Shown in pieces: positions 16,463-23,758 of a stretch of DNA of 25,471 bases. The notes beneath the pieces were generated by a model. The model did not search any database. It saw only the letters and a list, made by a program, of their open reading frames with translations, and was not told the DNA's origin. The stretch is taken from positions 1-25,471 of the IMG/VR virus record IMGVR_UViG_3300030118_005740, one strand, 5' to 3'. The DNA comes from a virus. How positions within the stretch are numbered: the first letter of the stretch is position 1; the number at the start of each line of letters is the position of its first letter. The translations under genes were made by a program, and so were the position numbers.

Positions 16463-18088
16463 ATGGCAAGTATTATAAGAGTAAAAAGATCGACTGGTAC
16501 CTCGGCACCAGGTTCTTTACAATTTGGTGAAGTTGGTGTAACTCTGAGTGGAGGTGGTACACAAGGGAATAGTGGTGATAGGTTATTCGTTGGAGATAAT
16601 TCTGGTAATCCACAGGTAGTTGGTGGTAGATATTTCACAGACTTGATGGCGCATGCAGCTGGTACAATTGCTGGTGTAAGTAACCCAACCTCAGCTGATA
16701 GAGGATTTGTTGCTATTCTTGACAGTGATAGAAAAGTAAATCAATGGAACGTAGATAATTTAAGATTAGACTCAAACGTACTTTCAACAACAAATACTGA
16801 TGGAGATTTGTTCATATCACCTAATGGTGCAGGTGAAGTAATTATTCCAGATGATACATTTCTTACTTTTGGTGATAGTAAAGATTTAAAAATAGAATAT
16901 GATGAGGATGGTGATAATAGAGTTGAGGTATCTTCTCCAACTGGTGCAGATTGGGCATATCTCAGTGGTGTAGCAGTCTTAGTGGAGGATACGACTGATT
17001 CATCCACAAAGGACACAGGTGCCCTTATAGTCGAAGGTGGAGTTGGTATAGAAAAGAGTGTTAATATAGGTGCAAATTTAAAAGTTTCTGGAGTATCTAC
17101 ATTTGTTGGTGTAGTTACAACAACTGGTGACTTATTTGTTGGAGGAGATCTTCATGTAGCAGATGATATCTTCTTTGATGAAGCAACAATGCGTAACCTT
17201 AAAGTTACTGGTGTATCAACTTTCCAAGGTGATATCTTCCAAACTGGAGGGACACTGACTGCTCTTGATGCAAGAATAGGTGGTGTTGGTATTTCATCGA
17301 ATATTATTTCAACTAAACAGGGACATGGAAATTTATTATATATTGACCCATTCCCTGATGGTTTAAGTAATGAGGGAACTGTTATTGTTAAAGGTGACTT
17401 ACAAGTTGATGGTACAACCACAACAGTCGATTCATTCACAGTTAATCTAAATGACCCAATCATCAATTTAGGTGTTACAACCAGTACAAGAACTGTGATG
17501 ATGACAGCACTTGCTGGTGTAAGCACAATCAAACTTGACACGACTGCTGGTATTAACACTGGAGATGGCATTGCTGGAACAAACATAGCATCTGGAACTA
17601 CAATTTCAACTTATGACTTAGGAGAAGCACTAGTCACAATTAGTAATGCTGTTCAAGTCGGTGGTATTGCTACTACAACACAATTAGAAGTTACCGCAAA
17701 TGTTGACACAAACACTGACCGTGGTGTAGCGTTTGGTTATAATACTAGTTCAGGTGCTGGTAATCAGAAAACAGGATTCTTTGGATACCATGATTTAGGT
17801 GGTGATGCAAGTAATGCACCAGAAAGATCATTTACTTATATTCCTGAAGCAACAATTGTAAATAATCTTGTAAGTGGTACAAAAGGTTTCCTAGATATAA
17901 AAGGAATATATTTCCAAAACGGTGACTATGACACAACTGGAAATGGTATCGTTTACTTTGATAGCACAGGTAAGCAAGTTGGTGCTGCTGGCACGGCTGC
18001 TGGTATAACCACTTCTAACTTTGTATTAACTACAAATGCCTCTGGCATACCAAAATGGACAACAACCCTTGATGGAGGAACTTTTTAA
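16463..18088 (+). CDS. Tail-fibre-like virion structural protein
   Basis: 541 residues. The N-terminus IIRVKRSTGTSAPGSLQFGE, followed by DRLFVGDNSGNPQVVGGRYFTDLM (split at about residues 39-62), is a pattern I recall from cyanophage and marine-phage tail-fibre proteins. Two KV(S/T)GVSTF repeats (about 207-214 and 247-254) and GDLQVDGTTTTVDSFTVN with NDPIINLG (about 311-337) are typical of beta-helical fibre shafts. The end, SNFVLTTNASGIPKWTTTLD with GGTF, is also fibre-like. It sits where T4 has gp12/wac, directly before the neck genes, but has neither the long coiled coil of fibritin nor a gp12-like sequence. It could be a whisker or side-fibre replacement or a connector. Virion protein: likely. 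Exact location: unknown. Confidence 0.82.
   Translation: MASIIRVKRSTGTSAPGSLQFGEVGVTLSGGGTQGNSGDRLFVGDNSGNPQVVGGRYFTDLMAHAAGTIAGVSNPTSADRGFVAILDSDRKVNQWNVDNLRLDSNVLSTTNTDGDLFISPNGAGEVIIPDDTFLTFGDSKDLKIEYDEDGDNRVEVSSPTGADWAYLSGVAVLVEDTTDSSTKDTGALIVEGGVGIEKSVNIGANLKVSGVSTFVGVVTTTGDLFVGGDLHVADDIFFDEATMRNLKVTGVSTFQGDIFQTGGTLTALDARIGGVGISSNIISTKQGHGNLLYIDPFPDGLSNEGTVIVKGDLQVDGTTTTVDSFTVNLNDPIINLGVTTSTRTVMMTALAGVSTIKLDTTAGINTGDGIAGTNIASGTTISTYDLGEALVTISNAVQVGGIATTTQLEVTANVDTNTDRGVAFGYNTSSGAGNQKTGFFGYHDLGGDASNAPERSFTYIPEATIVNNLVSGTKGFLDIKGIYFQNGDYDTTGNGIVYFDSTGKQVGAAGTAAGITTSNFVLTTNASGIPKWTTTLDGGTF
18074..18078 (+). promoter_or_regulatory. Shine-Dalgarno GGAGG for the coiled-coil gene at 18092, inside the preceding reading frame
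   Basis: GGAGG lies 13 bases before the ATG and is read upstream as the Gly-Gly of the LDGGTF terminus, the same arrangement as at 16446. Confidence 0.6.
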
Positions 18089-18091
18089 ACT

Positions 18092-18319
18092 ATGGCACAA
18101 AATAATGATGTTGATGTGACTACTTTGATAAAAATCTATAATCAAAAGATTTCTACATTAACTAACCAAAATATTCTTCTTGAAGCAAAATTACAAACGA
18201 TTGTTCAAGATCATTTAGATGCACAAAAAGAATTAATGACAGAAAAACTTGAATTTCAAGAAAAATACGAAAATCTATTAGCAGAAATAGAAGAAGAAGA
18301 TGGCAAAACCAACAACTAG
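18092..18319 (+). CDS. Small coiled-coil protein upstream of gp13, function unknown
   Basis: 75 residues, almost wholly helical in character. From about residue 10 to 68 hydrophobics are spaced as heptads (IKIYNQKISTLTNQNILLEA, then LQTIVQDHL, LEFQEKYENLLAEIEEE), predicting one long coiled coil of some 55-60 residues. It ends acidic and overlaps the gp13 start by 20 bases in another frame; its Glu/Lys codons (GAAGAAGAAGA) supply the purine-rich stretch before the gp13 ATG. It lies next to the neck genes, where T4 encodes the coiled-coil whisker protein fibritin. A shortened neck-associated coiled coil or an assembly chaperone are both possible. No enzymatic motif. Confidence 0.75.
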   Translation: MAQNNDVDVTTLIKIYNQKISTLTNQNILLEAKLQTIVQDHLDAQKELMTEKLEFQEKYENLLAEIEEEDGKTNN

Positions 18320-19172
18320 ACAACAATTAATAGACTACTGTTTTAGGAAGTTGGGTGCTCCTGTATTGGAAATAAACGTAGATGATGATCAAGTAGATGA
18401 CTTGGTTGATGATGCGATACAACTTTTCAACGAAAGACATATGGATGGTGTTGAAAGAATGTATCTCAAATATAAAATTACTAGGGGTGATATTGATAGA
18501 GGGATAGGACCTCTTGCACATGGAGGCACTGAGAGTGGTGGAACTACAGGTATTGGTATTGTGACAACTACTACTACATCCACTAATATACCAGGATATG
18601 GAACTACATCAACCAGTTTTTATGAAAATTCAAATTTTTTACAAATACCAGAGTCTGTTGTAGGTGTTAATAAAATATTTAAATTTGATACAAGTTCAAT
18701 ATCTGGTAGTATGTTTAGTATTAAATATCAGTTATTTTTGAATGACTTATATTACTTTAATTCTCTTGAACTTTTACAATATAGCATGACAAAAACTCGT
18801 CTTGAGGATATTGATTTTTTACTTACACCAGAGGCACAAATAAGATTTAACAAAAGACAAGATAGATTATACTTAGATATTGATTGGGGTTCACAAGAAG
18901 AAGGTGAATTTTTAGTTATTGATTGTTTTAGAGCTTTAGATCCTGAGTCATTTACTCAAGTTTATAATGATTATTTTGTTAAATTATATCTAACTGCTTT
19001 GATAAAAAGACAATGGGGACAAAATTTGATTAAGTTTAGAGGAGTTAAATTACCAGGTGGTATCGAATTGAATGGTCGTGAAATATATGATGATGCGGAA
19101 AGAGAAATAGAAAGAATAAGAGAAAAAATGATGTTAGAGCATGAGTTACCTCCTCTTGATTTTATAGGTTGA
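18300..19172 (+). CDS. gp13: gp13 neck (head completion) protein
   Basis: gp13 and gp14 form the neck that closes the filled head and receives the tail. The N-terminus RKLGAPVLEINVDDDQVDD (residues 16-34) matches T4 gp13 RRLGAPIINVELTPDQIYD. The C-terminus LPGGIELNGREI (251-262, T4 LPGGVTIDGQRL), then a charged helix, then LPPLDFIG (283-290, T4 PPFGILVG) also match. Length 290 against 309 in T4. Residues about 66-110 are a Gly/Thr-rich low-complexity stretch (TTTTTSTNIPGYGTT) where T4 has its own variable segment. The start at 18300 is inside the end of the coiled-coil gene; the conserved motifs begin soon after it. gp14 starts 6 bases after the stop. Confidence 0.93.
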   Translation: MAKPTTRQQLIDYCFRKLGAPVLEINVDDDQVDDLVDDAIQLFNERHMDGVERMYLKYKITRGDIDRGIGPLAHGGTESGGTTGIGIVTTTTTSTNIPGYGTTSTSFYENSNFLQIPESVVGVNKIFKFDTSSISGSMFSIKYQLFLNDLYYFNSLELLQYSMTKTRLEDIDFLLTPEAQIRFNKRQDRLYLDIDWGSQEEGEFLVIDCFRALDPESFTQVYNDYFVKLYLTALIKRQWGQNLIKFRGVKLPGGIELNGREIYDDAEREIERIREKMMLEHELPPLDFIG

Positions 19173-19178
19173 TGATTC

Positions 19179-20819
19179 ATGGCATTAAATCCCTTTTTTC
19201 TACAAGGATCTCAAAGTGAGCAAAGACTCACTCAGGATTTAATTAATGAGCACCTAAAAATTTTTGGTGTAGAAGTAACTTATATCCCTAGAAAATTTGT
19301 AAGAAAACAAACAATAATTAAAGAAGTTCAATCATCTGCTTTTGACGATAATTTTTTATTGGAAGCATATGTGAATACCTATGAGGGTTATGGTGGTCAA
19401 GGAGACATCATGACTAAATTTGGTGTGAGTTTAAGAGATGAACTTACAGTCACAATCTCAAAAGAAAGATTTGAAGATTTTATATCACCATTTTTAGAGG
19501 CAGATGAGGATTATGAATTAGCATCAAGACCTCGTGAGGGTGACATAATATTTTTTCCACTTGGTACAAGATTATTTGAAGTCAAGTTTGTAGAACATGA
19601 AGACCCCTTTTATCAACTAGGAAAAAATTATGTATATCAACTTAAGTGTGAACTCTTTGAATATGAAGATGAAATTATTGACACTGGTATTGATGACATT
19701 GATTCTCAACTTGAGGATATTGGATATATTTCAACACTTCAATTAATAGGATCTGGGACTACTGCTACTGCAAACGCACAATTAAATGTGGCAGGTAAAG
19801 GATACGTACGAGAGATTGTTTTAAATGATGATGGTAGTGGTTATACAAGCGCACCAAATGTTGCGATATCAACTGCTCCTTTTGGTGCAGGTAACGTGAA
19901 TGCAACTGCTGTTGCGATAACAACTCAAAGAGCAGGAATATTCTCAATTGATAGAATCGTATTAACACATGCAGGTATTGGCTACACATCGCCACCATTG
20001 GTCACGATCACTGGTGGAGGTGGGGTAGGTGCTGCAGCAACTGCTGCAATTGAAAGCACAGATTTCGGTATTGTAGATTTCACCATATCAAATAATGGTG
20101 TTGGTTATGCTGCAACTCCAACAGTTTCAATTGTAGGAGCAAGCATATCTCCAGCATCTGCTGAAGTTAATATACTAGCAGATAATACAATATCTGATAT
20201 ATTTGTTAAAAATGCAGGTATTGGTTATACTGTTGCACCAACTGTAGTTATTTCAAATCCATCTTTAAATACAGGTGTTGGTAATTTTGAAAGAGGTGAA
20301 CTCGTCCAAGGGATGTCATCTGGTATTCGAGCAACTGTTAAAGAATGGGATACTGATACAAGAATACTCAAAGTATCAAATGTAGGTATTGGTACAACAT
20401 CAGCTGCGTTTATACCTGGTGAAAAAATACAAGCATTGGAATCTTTATTCTTTGTAGTTGGTTTAACAACTGTTGCTACCATAGGTGCTAAGACAAGTGT
20501 ATTAACAGGTATTAATACATCAAATATTACTTTGAATCAGGAGTTAGATCAAGTCAAATTTGGTCAACTTCCTGTTATAGGATCTGGCACAACTGTTACA
20601 AGTATTGGTGCTGGTACAGTCACTATAAGTTCTCCTACGTTAAATACCACTGGAGTAACAACTGTAGTTTCATTTGGATCTACTGTATTCTCAAATTATG
20701 CTTTAGATTTCTTCAGTGAAGAAAATCAAGACACAACCTTTGAATCAAATGAAATCATCGAATCGGAAGCAGATGATATAATTGATTTTTCAGAGGGTAA
20801 TCCATTCGGTACATTCTAA
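19179..20819 (+). CDS. gp14: gp14 neck protein with a large repeat insertion
   Basis: gp14 is the second neck protein. Residues 30-48 (GVEVTYIPRKF; T4 GVECYYVPREY), NTYEGY (66-71; T4 NSFEGY), EGDIIFFPLGTRLFEVKFVE (120-139; T4 [20 protein letters not shown]) and DPFYQLG (142-148, identical in T4) fix the identity. The end EGNPFGTF matches T4 SNPFDNDF. The protein is 546 residues against 256 in T4. Almost all the excess is between about 185 and 505: five GY motifs (208-209, 221-222, 268-269, 309-310, 349-350) in beta repeats, then a GE module (367-416), then a Gly/Thr/Val-rich stretch. The ends thus keep the T4 neck fold and the middle is an added, probably outward-facing domain. The stop overlaps the gp15 start (TAATG). 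Confidence 0.93.
   Translation: MALNPFFLQGSQSEQRLTQDLINEHLKIFGVEVTYIPRKFVRKQTIIKEVQSSAFDDNFLLEAYVNTYEGYGGQGDIMTKFGVSLRDELTVTISKERFEDFISPFLEADEDYELASRPREGDIIFFPLGTRLFEVKFVEHEDPFYQLGKNYVYQLKCELFEYEDEIIDTGIDDIDSQLEDIGYISTLQLIGSGTTATANAQLNVAGKGYVREIVLNDDGSGYTSAPNVAISTAPFGAGNVNATAVAITTQRAGIFSIDRIVLTHAGIGYTSPPLVTITGGGGVGAAATAAIESTDFGIVDFTISNNGVGYAATPTVSIVGASISPASAEVNILADNTISDIFVKNAGIGYTVAPTVVISNPSLNTGVGNFERGELVQGMSSGIRATVKEWDTDTRILKVSNVGIGTTSAAFIPGEKIQALESLFFVVGLTTVATIGAKTSVLTGINTSNITLNQELDQVKFGQLPVIGSGTTVTSIGAGTVTISSPTLNTTGVTTVVSFGSTVFSNYALDFFSEENQDTTFESNEIIESEADDIIDFSEGNPFGTF
19797..20258 (+). repeat. Array of GxGY beta repeats inside gp14
   Basis: Residues 207-360 contain tandem units of about 40 residues of the form hydrophobic strand, (N/H)xGxGYxxxPxVxI, then a Gly/Ala-rich turn. 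Clear copies: GSGYTSAPNVAI, GIGYTSPPLVTI, GVGYAATPTVSI, GIGYTVAPTVVI. The repeats are diverged at DNA level, so this is an old array rather than recent slippage. Confidence 0.85.
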
Positions 20820-21862
20820 TGTTAGGACAATACTATTATCACGAAATACTCAGAAAAACCATAATTGCTTTTGGTACTATCTTTAATGATATTCATATTC
20901 GTCATCGAGATGGTGCAGGAAAAGAAACAAGTGACATGAGAGTTCCTCTTGCGTACGGACCAATGCAAAAGTTCCTAGCAAGATTAGAACAACAACCAGA
21001 TTTAAATCGTGCGGTTCAGATTACATTACCAAGAATGTCATTTGAAACAACTAATATTGCATATGACGCAACAAGAAAAGGTGGAATAACACAAACATTC
21101 AAAGCATCTGATGGTAGTAAACTTAGAAAGGTTTTTATGCCAGTTCCTTATAATCTAAGTTTTGAATTAAATATTCTTGTCAAATTAAATGATGATGCTT
21201 TACAAATTATTGAACAAATATTGCCTTACTTTCAACCATCCTTTAACGTTACCATTGATTTGGTAAGTGTAATTGGAGAAAAAAGAGATGTTCCAATTGT
21301 ATTAGATAATATTTCATTTCAAGATGACTATGAAGGAGATTTTGCAACAAGAAGAGCACTTATATACACACTAAACTTTACTGCTAAGACTTATCTCTTT
21401 GGTCCTGTATCTGATTCTAGTGAAGGTCTTATCAAGAAAGTTCAAGTGGATTATCATGCATCTGTTGATACTGAAAATGCTAGAAGAGAGTTAAGATACT
21501 CTGCTACTCCTCAAGCACTTAAAGATTATGATAATGATAATACAACTGTATTAAGAACTGATTTATCTAAAACTAAGACAAGATTTGATGTTACATCTAC
21601 TCTTGCATTATCCTCTGGCATGAGAATTATTATAGATAAAGAAATAATGAAAATTAAAGAAATCGTCGATGCAAACACAATTACCGTAAATCGTGGGTAT
21701 CAAAGTGTTGCTGCAACTCACATTGAAGGAGCATCAATTGATGTATTAACAACAGCTGACGATTTACTTGTTGAACCAGATGATGACTTTGGATTTAATG
21801 GTATTATTGAAGTATTCGACGATTCTAGATCATTTAGTCCAACACAACAGAAAGACATTTAA
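20819..21862 (+). CDS. gp15: gp15 tail sheath stabiliser / tail completion protein
   Basis: gp15 caps the tail tube and sheath and connects the tail to the neck. Key matches to T4 gp15: VPLAYGPMQKFLARL (residues 42-56; T4 VPITYASKEHFMMKL), EQILPYFQPSFN (132-143; T4 EQILPYFQPHFN), RRALIYTLNF (178-187; T4 RRRIEWSLTF) and GLIKKVQVDYHA (203-214; T4 GLIRTTYTDFHA). It is 347 residues against 272 in T4. The extra C-terminal part includes an NNE/RG module (about 250-311) also found in the two giant proteins, followed by an acidic tail. It starts inside the gp14 stop (TAATG) and its stop overlaps the gp16 start in the same way, pointing to tight translational coupling. Confidence 0.93.
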   Translation: MLGQYYYHEILRKTIIAFGTIFNDIHIRHRDGAGKETSDMRVPLAYGPMQKFLARLEQQPDLNRAVQITLPRMSFETTNIAYDATRKGGITQTFKASDGSKLRKVFMPVPYNLSFELNILVKLNDDALQIIEQILPYFQPSFNVTIDLVSVIGEKRDVPIVLDNISFQDDYEGDFATRRALIYTLNFTAKTYLFGPVSDSSEGLIKKVQVDYHASVDTENARRELRYSATPQALKDYDNDNTTVLRTDLSKTKTRFDVTSTLALSSGMRIIIDKEIMKIKEIVDANTITVNRGYQSVAATHIEGASIDVLTTADDLLVEPDDDFGFNGIIEVFDDSRSFSPTQQKDI

Positions 21863-22302
21863 TGAATACCATGACTAACTATGATTCGATTGATAAAGCG
21901 TTAAACACAAGCAGTGCGATTGATGTTACTCCAAGTAGCAAACCACAAAAGGTGGAATCTACTAAAGATGATGTCAAGAAGGACTATGACTATACTCGTG
22001 CAAATTTATATTCGTTAGTTGAAAAAGGTCAGGAAGCACTTAATGGTATATTAGAAGTTGCTGGTGAAGGTGGTAGTGCAAGGGCATATGAAGTTGCAGG
22101 TCAAATTATAAAATCAGTTGCAGATACCACTGATAAATTAATGGATCTTCAAAAGAAAGTAAAAGAGGTAGATGAAGATAAGAAGCAGACAACTAATAAT
22201 GTAACTAACAACGCACTTTTTGTAGGTTCAACATCAGAATTATCAAAGATGTTAAAACAAGGAATACTAAATAATAAGGAGAATTCTAGTTCTAATGAGT
22301 GA
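21862..22302 (+). CDS. gp16: gp16 terminase small subunit
   Basis: The small terminase binds DNA and stimulates the gp17 ATPase. 146 residues (T4: 164). Residues 41-51 (DYDYTRANLYS) match T4 DYGVVRRNMHF; a central helical region (about 50-105) follows, as in T4; and NVTNNALFVGSTSEL (113-127) matches T4 NIQNATVFMGSPTEL. The central helices form the oligomerisation core in T4-like small terminases. The start overlaps the gp15 stop (TAATG); a second ATG at residue 4 is an alternative start. The 3' end overlaps the next gene by 8 bases. The N-terminal 40 residues are Ser/Lys-rich and probably disordered. Confidence 0.9.
   Translation: MNTMTNYDSIDKALNTSSAIDVTPSSKPQKVESTKDDVKKDYDYTRANLYSLVEKGQEALNGILEVAGEGGSARAYEVAGQIIKSVADTTDKLMDLQKKVKEVDEDKKQTTNNVTNNALFVGSTSELSKMLKQGILNNKENSSSNE
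22276..22281 (+). promoter_or_regulatory. Shine-Dalgarno AAGGAG for the gene at 22295
   Basis: AAGGAG lies 13 bases before the ATG at 22295, inside the end of gp16, and supports this start and its overlap with gp16. Confidence 0.55.
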
Positions 22303-23752
22303 TTCTGTTACTATCGAAGATTCAAAAGGAGAAACTTTTGCGGAAGTGATTGATGTTATTGGTGTGTCTGAAGTTAAAAAAGCATTTCAGAAATCAATAA
22401 AAGAGGGTTCACTTCATAATTGGTTCAAAGGATCTAGATCAAAAGGTGGAAAACCAGGTTGGGTTCAAGTAGTATCAGGGAAACCATGTGCTCGTGCAGA
22501 GGGACAAAAATCAACACCTAAATGTGTATCTTCTGCAAAGAGGGCATCTATGACTGAAAAAGAACGTAGATCAGCACAAAGAAGAAAAAGAGCTGCTGAT
22601 CCTAATCAAGCAGAAAAAACAGGTGCTGCAAAACCAACTTATGTTTCAACTGATAAACCAAAAAAGAAAATGAGCGAAGAAATGAAAAGAGATGAGTATG
22701 GTGATCCAATTGGTGGTCCTAAAATTTCAAAAAAAGAGATGAAAAAAAATCTTATGAAAAACGTACCTGACGAACAACATACCACTACAACAAGTGAGGG
22801 ATATATTGATTTACCTTTACATGTTGAAATACCAAAAGACAATGCGAGATTTAAACTAGGACTTATGTTCCGTGAGAGTTTAGACATTGACAAGGGTATG
22901 CTTTTTATATTTGAAGAAGTTGGTCAACATTCATTCCATATGAAGAATACTCGTATTCCTCTAGATGTTGCATTTGTTAAAGAAGATGGAACTATTGAAA
23001 GTATTAAAGAATTGAATCCACATACTCTTTTACCAGTATCATCAGACGGTGAGGTATTATTTGCAATCGAAGCAAATCGTGGTTGGTTTACTGAAAATAA
23101 TGTAGAAGTTGGTGATGAGATAGTATTAAGTGAAGTTAAAGATAAGAAAGGTAAAGGTAGTGGTACAAAAGATGCTTGCTATCATAAAGTTAAGTCAAGA
23201 TATTCAGTCTGGCCAAGTGCATATGCATCAGGTGCATTAGTTAAGTGTCGTAAGGTAGGTGCTGCAAACTGGGGTAATAGCACAAAGAAAGAAGAATATA
23301 ACTTAGAGGAGAAAAAAGGTCAAAAGTGTTGGCCAGGATATGAAAAGAAAGGCACTAAGATAATGTTTGGTAAGAGATACAATAATTGTGTAAAGAAAGA
23401 AGAGTTTTCAGATTGGAGAAATGAATTAGGTTATGAGGGTAAGGACGACTCAAAAAAGTTACAAGAAGATGATATGAAAGGGATGAGTGTCAAGTCAGGA
23501 CACAAAAGACCCACAAAAGCAGGTGCTGGGATGACGAAGAAAGGTGTTGAAGCATATCGTCGTAGAAATCCTGGTTCTAAATTACAAACTGCTGTTACAA
23601 CAAAACCATCTAAGTTGAAGAAAGGTAGTAAAGCAGCTAATCGTAGAAAAAGTTATTGTGCAAGAAGTGCAGGACAAATGAAGAAGTTTCCAAAAGCAGC
23701 AAAAGATCCGAATAGTAGATTAAGACAAGCACGTAGACGTTGGAATTGCTGA
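22295..23752 (+). CDS. Basic multi-module protein with embedded DUF192 domain, between the terminase genes
   Basis: 485 residues. Residues about 38-120 form a basic module (SLHNWFKGSRSKGGKPGWVQ, two Cys at 65 and 77, KRASMTEKERRSAQRRKRAADP). Residues about 170-280 match the DUF192 pattern: RFKLGLMFRESL, GMLFIFEE, HMKNTRIPLDVAFV, DGTIESI, LFAIEANRGWF, VGDEI. Residues about 290-330 (KDACYHKVKSRYSVWPSAYA, GALVKCRKVGAANWG), 342-368 (GQKCWPGYEKKG, NNCVKK) and 396-485 (AGMTKKGVEAYRRRNPGSKL, SYCARS, C-terminal RRRWNC) are basic modules I recall from marine-phage hypothetical proteins; some are catalogued as DUFs (possibly DUF5872 and DUF6321, names from memory). There are exactly eight Cys, two in each basic module and none in DUF192. 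T4 has no gene here. A DNA-binding or packaging-associated role is inferred from charge and position only. Confidence 0.8.
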   Translation: MSDSVTIEDSKGETFAEVIDVIGVSEVKKAFQKSIKEGSLHNWFKGSRSKGGKPGWVQVVSGKPCARAEGQKSTPKCVSSAKRASMTEKERRSAQRRKRAADPNQAEKTGAAKPTYVSTDKPKKKMSEEMKRDEYGDPIGGPKISKKEMKKNLMKNVPDEQHTTTTSEGYIDLPLHVEIPKDNARFKLGLMFRESLDIDKGMLFIFEEVGQHSFHMKNTRIPLDVAFVKEDGTIESIKELNPHTLLPVSSDGEVLFAIEANRGWFTENNVEVGDEIVLSEVKDKKGKGSGTKDACYHKVKSRYSVWPSAYASGALVKCRKVGAANWGNSTKKEEYNLEEKKGQKCWPGYEKKGTKIMFGKRYNNCVKKEEFSDWRNELGYEGKDDSKKLQEDDMKGMSVKSGHKRPTKAGAGMTKKGVEAYRRRNPGSKLQTAVTTKPSKLKKGSKAANRRKSYCARSAGQMKKFPKAAKDPNSRLRQARRRWNC

Positions 23753-23758
23753 TAAGTT

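Noticed and set aside
17152-17586. 144-residue reading frame on the - strand
   Set aside because: Antisense shadow of the fibre-like gene; its Val/Pro/Ser-rich composition follows from the Thr/Gly-rich codons opposite.
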